The notes beneath the pieces were generated by a model. It was not told the origin of the DNA. It saw only the letters and a program-made list of their open reading frames with translations, and ran no database searches. Shown here piece by piece: positions 55,995-64,000 of a stretch of DNA of 64,000 nucleotides. Made by a program: the position numbers and the translations under genes. Source of the stretch: Sphingomonas sp. Leaf67 (GTDB lineage Bacteria; Pseudomonadota; Alphaproteobacteria; Sphingomonadales; Sphingomonadaceae); the NCBI RefSeq assembly GCF_001421965.1, contig NZ_LMLP01000023.1, positions 173,460-237,459 of the forward strand. Direction: 5' to 3'. Every line of letters starts with the position of its first letter. Within the stretch, counting starts at the first letter, position 1.

Positions 55995-56504
55995 GTGAAA
56001 ACCGGGATCAAGATGGCAATGCTAATCATGACGGGCAGTCTGGCATCCGGGTGCGCCGCCGAGGACCACCCCGGTGATGCAGCCAGCACAAGTAATGGAG
56101 ACGTTGCGGTGGCGAACGGCGACAGCGATACTTCGCCGGCGACGCGTGCGGTCGTTGGCGGAGGCATCGTGATATCCTCCGAACGAGGCCGGATCACTGC
56201 CGACCTCGTCGATAGCCCCGCCACTCGGGCGCTGCTGGCGAGGCTCCCGCTCACCGTCGAGATGCGCGACCATCTCCGACAGGAGAAGACCGGACCGTTG
56301 CCCGCCCTTTTGCCCGGGGGGCCGCGGCAGACCGACTTCTCGGCTGGAACGATCGGGCTCTGGGGCACGAATGATTTCGTCATCTATTACCGGAATGGCC
56401 GCGTTCCATCGCCCGGGATCGTCGTCCTCGGCCGGGTCAACGGCGACGTAAGCATGTTCGATACGCCCGGGCCGGTCACGTTGCAGATAAAGGAGCGCAG
56501 TTGA
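55995..56504 (+). CDS. Lipoprotein with cyclophilin-like domain
   Basis: 169 aa from a GTG at 55995, just downstream of GGCGGCGAAA. Signal MKTGIKMAMLIMTGSLASGC gives LASGC as lipobox. After a Ser/Asp-rich linker the fold VISSERGRITADLVDSPATRALLARLPLTVEMRDHLRQEKTGPLPALLPGG, then IGLWGTNDFVIYYRNGRVPSPGIVVLGRVNG matches the cyclophilin-like domain (PF18050). Another start is ATG 56013. Function unknown, envelope location likely. Confidence 0.75.
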   Translation: MKTGIKMAMLIMTGSLASGCAAEDHPGDAASTSNGDVAVANGDSDTSPATRAVVGGGIVISSERGRITADLVDSPATRALLARLPLTVEMRDHLRQEKTGPLPALLPGGPRQTDFSAGTIGLWGTNDFVIYYRNGRVPSPGIVVLGRVNGDVSMFDTPGPVTLQIKERS

Positions 56505-56678
56505 GCGTCAGGTCGACCGTCTTCGTCGTCGCATACGACGGTGAGCAGCACTCATCACCTCGTTGAATATTGCGCACGCACTACAGCGGCGGTTGACGCG
56601 TTAAGATGGTCCCACGGCAATGACGCGGATCGAAATTCTATCGCAGGTGCCCGTTGGGGCGAAAGGAGCGCAAAATCC

Positions 56679-57317
56679 ATGCCCCACACATCAGAAATTG
56701 AACTTTCACGACGCGGTCTGCTAGCTGGCAGCGCGGCGACTGCCGTGGTCGTCGCTTCACCGGGAAGCGCGCTCGCCGCATCACCGCCCCAGCCGCAGGT
56801 CTCTCCGACCTTGCCCGTGCGATTCGTGGTCAACGGTGAAAAGCGGGAAATGGATCTTGATCCGCGCACGACCCTGCTCGACGCGCTGCGCGAGCATCTG
56901 CAGCTGACGGGCACCAAGAAGGGCTGCGATCATGGCCAGTGCGGTGCCTGCACCGTGATGGTCGATGGCGTGCGCATCAATTCCTGCCTGAGCCTGGCGG
57001 TCATGCACGACGGCAACGAGATCACTACGATCGAGGGCCTGGGCAAACCGGACAAGCTGCATCCGATGCAGGCGGCCTTCATCAAGCACGACGGCTACCA
57101 GTGCGGCTATTGCACCCCCGGCCAGATCTGCTCCGCCGTTGCGGTGCTCGACGAGATCAAGCGCGGCGTGCCTAGTCACGTACAGCGTGACCTGAATGCG
57201 AAGCCGACCGCGACGAACATCGAGATGCGCGAGCGGATGAGCGGTAACATCTGTCGCTGCGGAGCCTATTCCAACATCGCCGATGCGATGGCCGAAGTCG
57301 CGGGAGCAGACGCATGA
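56679..57317 (+). CDS. paoA: Aldehyde oxidoreductase Fe-S subunit (PaoA-like), Tat-targeted
   Basis: 212 aa. Twin-arginine signal SRRGLLAGSAATAVVVASPGSALAA (from residue 10). Two [2Fe-2S] clusters: plant-type C83, C88, C91, C103 (GCDHGQCGACTVMVDG with NSC) and C142, C145, C192, C194 (QCGYCTPGQI, GNICRCGAYS). It passes electrons from the Mo subunit to FAD. ATG 56679 has GAAAGGAG upstream. It overlaps the FAD subunit gene by 4 nt. Confidence 0.93.
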   Translation: MPHTSEIELSRRGLLAGSAATAVVVASPGSALAASPPQPQVSPTLPVRFVVNGEKREMDLDPRTTLLDALREHLQLTGTKKGCDHGQCGACTVMVDGVRINSCLSLAVMHDGNEITTIEGLGKPDKLHPMQAAFIKHDGYQCGYCTPGQICSAVAVLDEIKRGVPSHVQRDLNAKPTATNIEMRERMSGNICRCGAYSNIADAMAEVAGADA

Positions 57318-58264
57318 GGGCCTTCACCTACGAACGCGCCAAGGATGCCGGGGCGGCGGCCCTCGCAGTTGCAGGCAATCCGACCGCCAAGTTCATCGCG
57401 GGCGGGACAAACCTGCTCGACCTGATGAAGATCGAGGTGGAGACGCCAACGCATCTGGTCGACGTGCAGGATCTCGGCTTCGACAAGATCGAGGCGACCG
57501 CTGACGGCGGTCTCCGCATCGGCGCACTGGTGACCAATACCAATCTCGCCGCCGACGAGCGCATCCGCCGCGACTACGGCGTTCTGACCCGCGCGATCGT
57601 CGCGGGCGCCTCGGGCCAGTTGCGCAACAAGGCGTCGACCGCGGGCAATTTGCTCCAGCGGACACGCTGCCCCTATTTCTACGACACCAACATGGCGTGC
57701 AACAAGCGTAAGCCGGGTTCGGGATGCGCCGCGATCGGCGGCTATTCGCGCCAGTTGGGCGTGATCGGCGTCAGCGACAGCTGCATCGCGACGTTCCCGG
57801 GCGACATGGCAGTGGCGATGCGCGTGCTCGACGCGGTGATCGAGACGGTCGACGCGACCGGCCAGCGCCGCTCGATCCCGATCGCCGACTTCCATCGGCT
57901 GTGGGGCAACACGCCCCAGCAGGATACCGTGCTGAAGCAGGGCGAGCTGATCACCGCAGTGACCCTGCCCCGACCGATTGGCGGCAAGCATTTCTACGAG
58001 AAGGTACGCGACCGCGCGTCCTACGCCTATGCGCTGGTATCGGTCGCGGCGGTGATTCAGGCCGACGGCACCGGGCGTGTCGCGTTCGGCGGCGTGGCGC
58101 CGAAGCCGTGGCGTGTCGAGGCGGCGGATGCGTTGCTGCCACGCGGTGCCGCCGCCGTGACCGCGCGCGCGTTCCAGGGCGCGACGCCGACCAAGGACAA
58201 TGCGTTCAAGCTGCCGCTTGCCACCCGCGCGCTTGCCTCGGTCCTCGCCGAAGCGAAGGCATAG
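57314..58264 (+). CDS. paoB: FAD-binding subunit of the aldehyde oxidoreductase (PaoB-like)
   Basis: 316 aa. FAD-binding GGTNLLDLMKIEVETPTHLVDVQDL and the segment GQLRNKASTAGNLLQRTRCPYFYDTNMACNKRKPGSGCAAIGG, where C119, C129 and C138 match the additional [4Fe-4S] cluster known from E. coli PaoB. That cluster is not present in ordinary XdhB proteins, so a PaoABC-type complex is favoured. Stop is 4 nt before the Mo-subunit ATG. Confidence 0.93.
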   Translation: MRAFTYERAKDAGAAALAVAGNPTAKFIAGGTNLLDLMKIEVETPTHLVDVQDLGFDKIEATADGGLRIGALVTNTNLAADERIRRDYGVLTRAIVAGASGQLRNKASTAGNLLQRTRCPYFYDTNMACNKRKPGSGCAAIGGYSRQLGVIGVSDSCIATFPGDMAVAMRVLDAVIETVDATGQRRSIPIADFHRLWGNTPQQDTVLKQGELITAVTLPRPIGGKHFYEKVRDRASYAYALVSVAAVIQADGTGRVAFGGVAPKPWRVEAADALLPRGAAAVTARAFQGATPTKDNAFKLPLATRALASVLAEAKA

Positions 58265-58268
58265 GCTC

Positions 58269-60476
58269 ATGAAGTTCGAAACACCCGCCGCCGCCAACCC
58301 GATCGACCGGATGAGGGTCGTCGGACGTGCGCAGACCCGGATCGACGGTCCGCTCAAGACCACCGGTCTGGCACCCTACGCCTATGAACGTCACGGCGAG
58401 ATCGAGAACGCCGCGTACGGTTATGTCGTCGGTGCCGCCGTCGCCAAGGGACGCATCAACGCGATTGACACGGCCACCGCCAAGGCTGCGCCCGGCGTGA
58501 TTGCGATCGTGACGGCGGCCGACGTGGGCAAGCTTGGCAAGGGCAAGTACAACACCGTCAAGTTGCTGGCCGGACCCGATGTCGATCATTATCATCAGGC
58601 GGTCGCGGTCGTGGTCGCCGAGACGTTCGAACAGGCGCGCGCAGCGGCCGGCCTCGTCCGCGTCGATTATGCCCGCGGGAAGGGCCGATTCGACCTCGAC
58701 GCCGCATTGAAGACGGCCCCGCTGACCGATGCGGAGAAGCCCGGCAAGGGCGAAGACCGGGTCGGCACGTTCGAGACGACCTTCGCATCAGCGCCGGTCA
58801 AGCTCGATGCCGAATACACCACGCCGGATCACAGCCATGCGATGATGGAGCCGTTCGCATCGATCGCCGCGTGGAACGGCGACGCGCTGACGGTGTGGAC
58901 GTCGAACCAGATGATCGACTGGGGCCGCACCGATCTCGCCACCACGTTGAACATGTCGAAGGACAAGGTGACGTTTCTGTCGCCCTATGTCGGTGGCGGT
59001 TTTGGCGGGAAACTGTTCCTGCGCAGCGATGCGGTGCTGGCGGCGCTTGGCGCGAAGGCTGCCGGTCGCCCGGTGAAGGTTGCGATGAGCCGGCCGTTCA
59101 TGGCCAACAACACGACGCATCGCCCCGCCACGCGCCAGCGCATCCGCATCGGTGCGACCCGGGACGGGACGATCACCGCGATCGCGCATGAAAGCGGTTC
59201 GGGGGATCAGCCGAACGGCGGTCCCGAAGCCGCGGTGCTGCAGACGCAGCTGCTCTATGCGGGTGCCAATCGGCTGACGTCGATGCGGCTTGCCGTGCTC
59301 GACCTGCCCGAGGGCAATGCGATGCGCGCGCCGGGTGAGGCCCCGGGCCTGATGGCGCTGGAAGTTGCGATGGACGAGATGGCCGAGAAGCTCCGCATGG
59401 ATCCGATCGCCTTTCGCGTAAAGAACGACACGCAGGTAGACCCCAAGGACCCCAAGCGGCGTTTCTCGCAGCGCCAGCTCGTCCGCTGTCTGACCGAAGG
59501 CGCGCAGCAGTTCGGCTGGTCGCGTCGCAATGCGAAGCCGGCACAGGTCCGCGACGGTAAGTGGCTGATCGGCATGGGTGTCGCCTCCGCCTTCCGCAAT
59601 CACATGAACATGCCATCGGGCGCGCGCGTCCGGTTGGGCCGGGACGGCGTCGTCACGGTCGAGACCGACATGACCGACATCGGCACCGGCAGCTACACGA
59701 TTATCGCGCAGACCGCCGCGGAGATGATGGGCGTGCCGCTCGACTCGGTCGTCGTGAAACTCGGCAGTTCCGCCTTTCCGGTTTCCGCCGGATCGGGCGG
59801 CCAGTTCGGTGCGGCCAATGCGACCGCGGGCGTCTATGCCGCCTGCGTCAAGCTGCGCGAGGCCGTCGCCCAGCGGTTCGGTTATAATTCGGCCGATGCG
59901 GTGTTCGAGGGCGGCAAGGTAACCAGCGGCAACCGGTCCGCAGACCTGAGTCGCGCCGCCGCCGCAGGGGAACTGGTGGCCGAGGACAAGATCGAGTTCG
60001 GCACGCTCGACAAGACATGGCAGTTGTCTACGTTCGGCGCGCATTTCGTCGAGGTCGGCGTGGACATGTACACCGGCGCGACCCGGCTGCGCCGGATGCT
60101 GGCGGTGTGCGCCGCAGGGCGGATCATCAATCCGCAGACGGCGCGCAGCCAGGTGATCGGCGCGATGACGATGGGCGTCGGGTCGGCGCTAATGGAGGAA
60201 CTGGCGGTCGACAGGCGCTTCGGCTTCTTCGTCAACCACGATCTCGCCAGCTACGAGGTGCCGGTCCATGCCGACATCCCGCACCAGGAGGTGATCTTCC
60301 TCGATGAGGCCGACGACAAGGCCAATCCGATGAAGGCCAAGGGTATCGGCGAACTCGGCCTGTGCGGCGTCGGCGCGGCGGTCGCCAATGCCATGTACAA
60401 CGCGACCGGCGTGCGCCTGCGCGATTATCCGCTGACCCTCGACAAGCATCTCGACCGGTTGCCGGCGGTGGCGTGA
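58269..60476 (+). CDS. paoC: Molybdenum subunit of aldehyde oxidoreductase (PaoC-like), copy 1
   Basis: 735 aa. AYGYVVGAAVAKGRINAIDT opens the xanthine-oxidase fold; GGGFGGKLFLRSDAV is the Moco motif and MKAKGIGELGLCGVG gives the catalytic glutamate E695. TDIGTGSYTIIAQTAAEMMGVPLDSV is a further family signature. It should hydroxylate or oxidise aldehydes (PaoABC acts on aromatic aldehydes in E. coli). No XdhC/PaoD maturation protein is seen in the window. It is the third gene of a tight operon. Confidence 0.93.
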   Translation: MKFETPAAANPIDRMRVVGRAQTRIDGPLKTTGLAPYAYERHGEIENAAYGYVVGAAVAKGRINAIDTATAKAAPGVIAIVTAADVGKLGKGKYNTVKLLAGPDVDHYHQAVAVVVAETFEQARAAAGLVRVDYARGKGRFDLDAALKTAPLTDAEKPGKGEDRVGTFETTFASAPVKLDAEYTTPDHSHAMMEPFASIAAWNGDALTVWTSNQMIDWGRTDLATTLNMSKDKVTFLSPYVGGGFGGKLFLRSDAVLAALGAKAAGRPVKVAMSRPFMANNTTHRPATRQRIRIGATRDGTITAIAHESGSGDQPNGGPEAAVLQTQLLYAGANRLTSMRLAVLDLPEGNAMRAPGEAPGLMALEVAMDEMAEKLRMDPIAFRVKNDTQVDPKDPKRRFSQRQLVRCLTEGAQQFGWSRRNAKPAQVRDGKWLIGMGVASAFRNHMNMPSGARVRLGRDGVVTVETDMTDIGTGSYTIIAQTAAEMMGVPLDSVVVKLGSSAFPVSAGSGGQFGAANATAGVYAACVKLREAVAQRFGYNSADAVFEGGKVTSGNRSADLSRAAAAGELVAEDKIEFGTLDKTWQLSTFGAHFVEVGVDMYTGATRLRRMLAVCAAGRIINPQTARSQVIGAMTMGVGSALMEELAVDRRFGFFVNHDLASYEVPVHADIPHQEVIFLDEADDKANPMKAKGIGELGLCGVGAAVANAMYNATGVRLRDYPLTLDKHLDRLPAVA

Positions 60477-60512
60477 GCCACCTTCGGAACGGGCCAAATG
60501 GGAGAATGCAAG

Positions 60513-61121
60513 ATGACACCCGAAAAGACCGCCCTCTTGCTGATCGAGTATCAGAACGACTTCGTGAGCGAAGGCGGCGCCCAGCATGATGCGGTGAAGG
60601 CGGTGATGGCCGACACCGACATGCTGGCGCACAGCCGCGCGGTCGCAACCGCCGCCCGCGATCGCGGCGTCACCGTGATGCACGCGCCGATCGGTTTTGC
60701 CGATGGCTATCCCGAGATCCCCGCCGACGCTTACGGCATCCTCGCCGGGATCGTGCAGGCGCAGGCGTTCCGCAAGGGCAGCTGGGGTGCGGAGATCGCC
60801 GCCGCGATGGCCCCCGTCGACGGCGACATCGTGATCGAGGGCAAACGCGGCCTTGACTGCTTCGCCAGCACCAACATCGACTTCATCCTGCGCCAGCGCG
60901 GCATCACCGATCTGGCGATCGCCGGTTTCCTGACCAACTGCTGCGTCGAATCGACGATGCGCTCCGCCTATGAGCGCGGGTTCCGCGTCGTGACGCTGAC
61001 CGATTGCACCGCCACGCTGAGCGCGGAGGAACAGGCGGCGTCGGTGACGAAAACCTTCCCGATGTTCTCCCGCCCGCTGACGCACGACGCCTTCCTGGCC
61101 GAACTGGAGACGACGCCATGA
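60513..61121 (+). CDS. Isochorismatase-fold cysteine hydrolase
   Basis: 202 aa. Catalytic lysine in EGKRGLDCF (K111) and cysteine in FLTNCCVESTMR (C144). The first catalytic residue is Glu (E12, LLIEYQNDF) where the classical family has Asp. This variant matches a subgroup of cysteine hydrolases that occur near molybdenum hydroxylase genes. It should cleave a C-N or ester bond of a small molecule; nicotinamidase, ureidoacrylate or maleamate hydrolase-type chemistry is possible. It overlaps the next ATG (ATGA). Confidence 0.85.
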   Translation: MTPEKTALLLIEYQNDFVSEGGAQHDAVKAVMADTDMLAHSRAVATAARDRGVTVMHAPIGFADGYPEIPADAYGILAGIVQAQAFRKGSWGAEIAAAMAPVDGDIVIEGKRGLDCFASTNIDFILRQRGITDLAIAGFLTNCCVESTMRSAYERGFRVVTLTDCTATLSAEEQAASVTKTFPMFSRPLTHDAFLAELETTP

Positions 61122-63328
61122 AGTTCGACACCCCCGCCGACACGACGCCGATCGACCGGCTGGACGTGGTCGGCCGAGCCCATCCGCGCGTGGAAGGGCC
61201 GCTCAAGACAACCGGCACCGCGCGCTACGCCGCCGAGCATCACGATGCCGCGCCCGATGCGGCCTATGGCTATATCTTGGGCGCGGCGATCGCGAAGGGT
61301 CGGATCACCGCGATCGACACCGCCGCCGCCCGCGCCGCACCCGGCGTCCGTGCGGTCGTCACGCACGAGAATGCCGGCCCCGTCGGCGTCGGCAAGTTCT
61401 ACGTGCAGCGCGTCCTGGCGGGGCCGATGGTCGATCATTATCACCAGGCGGTGGCCGTCGTCGTCGCCGACACGTTCGAACAGGCACGCGCCGCCGCCGC
61501 ATTGGTCCGCGTCGATTACGCGCGGGCCAAGGGCCAGTTCGATCTCGTCGCGCAGAAGCCATCGGCCCCGATCGCGGCGCAGGAGCCGTTCGGCGGCGCG
61601 TCCGAGGTTTCGGTCGGTGCCTTCGCCGCCGCGTTCGCGGATGCTCCGGTCAGGGTGGACGAAACCTACGCCGTTCCCGATCAGGCCCATGCGATGATGG
61701 AGCCGCACGCCACCATCGCGCGCTGGGACGGCGACCGGCTGACCTGCTGGACCGCGATCCAGTCGATGGACTGGGGATGCCGCGACCTTGGCCTCATCAT
61801 CGGGACGCCGAGGGACAAGATCCGCCTCCACTCCGCCTTCATCGGTGGCGGCTTCGGCGGCAAAGGCACGACGCAGAGCGATCTCGCGCTCGCCGCGATC
61901 GCGGCGCGGGTGACGGGCCGTCCCGTAAAGGTGGTGCTGCAACGCACGATCATGTTCAACAACACCATTCATCGCCCCAGGACGATTCAGCGAGTCCGGC
62001 TGGGCGCGGCGAAGGACGGGCGGCTGCTCGCCATCGGCCACGACTGCTGGTCCGGCAATCTGCCCGGCGGCCGGACCGAGCCGTGCACGCTTCCCACCCG
62101 GCTGATGTACGCGGGCGAGAACCGCCTGCTGCGCCGTTATCTCGCGACGCTCGACCTGGCGGAGGGCAATGCGATGCGCGCGCCGGGCGAGGCGCCGGGG
62201 ATGATGGCGCTGGAAGTGGCGATGGACGAGCTGGCAGAAAAGCTGGGCATGGACCCCGTCGCGCTGCGCATCGCCAACGACACCCAGGTCGACCCCGAAA
62301 AGCCCGAGCGCCGCTTCTCGACCAGGCCGTTCATCCAGTGCCTGACCGAAGGCGCGGAAAAGTTTGGTTGGGGCGCGCGGCAGGTGAAGCCGGGCAGTCG
62401 GCGCGACGGCAAGTGGCTGATCGGCATGGGCATGGCGAGTGCAATCCGCGGTGCGCCGATTATGAAGGCGGGCGCACGCGTGCGGCTCGGCAAGGACGGC
62501 CACGTCACGGTCGAAACCGACATGACCGACATCGGCCAGGGCAGCTACACGATCGTGGCTCAGACCGCCGCCGAGATGATGGGCGTACCGCTCGACCGCG
62601 TCACCGCGAGGCTGGGCGATTCCACGTTCCCGGTCACCCCCGGTTCGGGCGGTCAGGCGGGCGCGGCATCGGCGACCGCGGGGGTCTATGCCGCCTGCGC
62701 GAAACTGCGCGCGCTGGTCGCGCAGCGGCTGGGCTTCAACACCGCGGACGTGACGTTCGCGGACGGGCAGGTCGTCTCGGCGGGCCGGTCAGTGCCGCTG
62801 GCCGACGCCGCGAGGGACGGCGACATCGTCGCCGAGGACGCGATGGAATATGGCGATCTCGCCAGTCGCTATGCACAGCAGACCGTCGGCGCGCATTTTG
62901 CCGAGGTCGCGGTGGACGCCTATACCGGCATCGTCCGTGTCCGGCGGATGCTGGCGGTCTGCGCCGCCGGACGTATCCTGAACCCCATGACCGCGCGTAG
63001 CCAGGTGGTCGGCGGCATGACGATGGGAATCGGTGCCGCGCTGATGGAGGAGATGGCGGTCGACACCCGCTTCGGCTTCTTCGTCAATCACGACCTCGCC
63101 GGCTACGAAGTGCCCGTCCACGCCGACGTCCCGCACCTGGACGCGCATTTCATCGAAGAGGTCGATGCAACGATGTCGCCGATCAAGGCGAAGGGCGTTG
63201 GCGAACTCGGATTGTCGGGCGTGGCGCCCGCGATTGCCAACGCCGTCTACAACGCGACCGGCGTGCGGGTTCGTGACTATCCGGTAACGCTGGAGAAGCA
63301 CCTCGATGGGCTCCCAGAGATAGCTTAG
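61118..63328 (+). CDS. Molybdenum subunit of aldehyde oxidoreductase (PaoC-like), copy 2
   Basis: 736 aa, a diverged paralogue of the gene at 58269: 44 of the first 67 residues are identical by eye and the whole layout matches. GGGFGGKGTTQSDLALAAIAA and PIKAKGVGELGLSGVAP (E696) are the cofactor and catalytic motifs. No second Fe-S or FAD gene is present, so the two Mo subunits might share PaoA/PaoB. It begins in the stop of the isochorismatase-type gene. Last gene of the cluster. Confidence 0.92.
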   Translation: MKFDTPADTTPIDRLDVVGRAHPRVEGPLKTTGTARYAAEHHDAAPDAAYGYILGAAIAKGRITAIDTAAARAAPGVRAVVTHENAGPVGVGKFYVQRVLAGPMVDHYHQAVAVVVADTFEQARAAAALVRVDYARAKGQFDLVAQKPSAPIAAQEPFGGASEVSVGAFAAAFADAPVRVDETYAVPDQAHAMMEPHATIARWDGDRLTCWTAIQSMDWGCRDLGLIIGTPRDKIRLHSAFIGGGFGGKGTTQSDLALAAIAARVTGRPVKVVLQRTIMFNNTIHRPRTIQRVRLGAAKDGRLLAIGHDCWSGNLPGGRTEPCTLPTRLMYAGENRLLRRYLATLDLAEGNAMRAPGEAPGMMALEVAMDELAEKLGMDPVALRIANDTQVDPEKPERRFSTRPFIQCLTEGAEKFGWGARQVKPGSRRDGKWLIGMGMASAIRGAPIMKAGARVRLGKDGHVTVETDMTDIGQGSYTIVAQTAAEMMGVPLDRVTARLGDSTFPVTPGSGGQAGAASATAGVYAACAKLRALVAQRLGFNTADVTFADGQVVSAGRSVPLADAARDGDIVAEDAMEYGDLASRYAQQTVGAHFAEVAVDAYTGIVRVRRMLAVCAAGRILNPMTARSQVVGGMTMGIGAALMEEMAVDTRFGFFVNHDLAGYEVPVHADVPHLDAHFIEEVDATMSPIKAKGVGELGLSGVAPAIANAVYNATGVRVRDYPVTLEKHLDGLPEIA

Positions 63329-64000
63329 CGCCTATCGCATTCTGTCGCGATTATCGGCTGAAAGAGATAATAGGATCGTCAGTATCGCTCGGCGCCTTTT
63401 TGCGCGACGATCAGCCTCTCGGATCGCCTCGATTTACGCGAGATTCTTAAACAGACGCTACAGGCGCGACACATCGATCCGGCGAAACCGGCGCAACGTT
63501 AGGCAGCAAGGGGACCGTCGCGCTCCCCGGTACGCCGATGAAGGCGTTCGCATGGATCGTCATTGTCTGCACTGCAGCGGCAACACCATGCCTGCTTTCG
63601 CGAAGTGAACCACAGACCCGGTAGCGCGTAGCGGCGATTTCAAAGGCCCAGACGGTGAAAGCGCCTTTGCCGATCTCACACAGCGGCGGCGTGCTCGCTG
63701 CGGCAACCGTGCGCGCAGTTCTCAGACAGTCCTCTATGGGGTCTCACGAAACCGAGCATTTGCGCGGTTTTAGTTAGTGGTGCCCTTTAGACGACAAAGA
63801 TGGGCACTCAAATTATTGGATAATTTCGCTGCCCCGCGGGTGAGAGGGACGGTTTACCGAGGTCAACACGTATCGTCTTCCAGGCGGTGGCGATTGACCC
63901 ATGTGTGGACGGCCCTCCGTTGGCAAGTACGACATTCGCCTAGCATTGCTGGTTGGTGCGGCCATGTGTCCGACCTGTTGGTGCGACATGTAGCCGCTGA
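63329..64000. other. 672-nt gene-free end region with right-hand direct repeat
   Basis: No convincing gene. Lower G+C than the genes before it. It includes repeat copy B (63777-63826), followed by a sequence that stays partly open but does not match a known protein. Short frames such as that from 63539 do not look real. Confidence 0.55.
63777..63826 (+). repeat. Right copy of 50-bp imperfect direct repeat (island edge candidate)
   Basis: See 52869-52918; 40 of 50 positions are the same. Its conserved stem is GTGCCC and GGGCAC. It is followed 3' by GAGGGACGG, as in the left copy, after a 10-base insertion. Confidence 0.75.

Noticed and set aside
63500..63627. Small ORF encoding MKAFAWIVIV and more
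   Set aside because: Very short, no ribosome site that convinces, no similarity and ends in a region of mixed stops.

Overview
The window is high-GC DNA with very short intergenic gaps and many ATGA stop/start overlaps. It most resembles a Sphingomonas-like alphaproteobacterium (Sphingomonadales). The supporting signs are a DUF4167 protein after prmC, an alphaproteobacterial-type LexA box (GTTC-N7-GTTC) in front of recN, a bamD-recN pair, a MidA/PgeF/Lgt cluster, and dense families of palindromic intergenic repeats. I infer the lineage from gene content and style; no rRNA marker is present.

Layout. 1-3011: the end of a valine-catabolism operon (acyl-CoA dehydrogenase fragment, 3-hydroxyisobutyryl-CoA hydrolase, enoyl-CoA hydratase, mmsB). 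3063-7038: tRNA-Leu, an oligopeptide-type binding lipoprotein, a DUF4112 protein, a secreted RNase T2, a small membrane protein and nadC. 7251-10877: a sugar block (SDR, GH130-like protein, L-fuconate dehydratase). 11024-17046: a three-gene RND efflux pump. 17313-22402: small membrane and lipoproteins, RarD, mannose-6-phosphate isomerase and BamD. 22979-30301: SOS-controlled recN, a frameshifted small gene, an AlkA-type glycosylase, a 2Fe-2S ferredoxin, rlmB and an M28 peptidase. 30438-35744: tRNA-Tyr, a UPF0060 gene with no ordinary start codon, tRNA-Gly, hisS-prfA-prmC and DUF4167. 35893-43196: DedA, gshB, a cell-wall hydrolase, a two-domain M16 peptidase, tgt and a 53-codon Cys-rich protein. 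43402-52566: a PLP lyase-family gene, pgeF-GNAT-midA, lgt, a lone molybdopterin oxidoreductase subunit, hemH and phaB.

53085-63328 is the most distinctive block: LysR regulator, MFS exporter, secreted cupin, cyclophilin-fold lipoprotein, and a PaoABC-type molybdenum hydroxylase (Tat-targeted FeS subunit, FAD/4Fe-4S subunit, Mo subunit). These are followed by an isochorismatase-fold hydrolase and a second, diverged Mo subunit. The block lies between two imperfect 50-bp direct repeats (52869-52918 and 63777-63826), so it may be an inserted module. I infer that it oxidises and exports or hydrolyses an aldehyde or N-heterocycle; the substrate cannot be read from sequence.

Other notable signals are four families of dispersed palindromic elements. 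One forms the C-terminus of the efflux outer-membrane protein and another fills operon and promoter gaps around lgt. There is also a repeated 14-bp operator candidate upstream of both fucD and the efflux operon, a LysR-type dyad between the regulator and its exporter, a duplicated start region before the RND pump gene, and a codon-usage break inside hisS.
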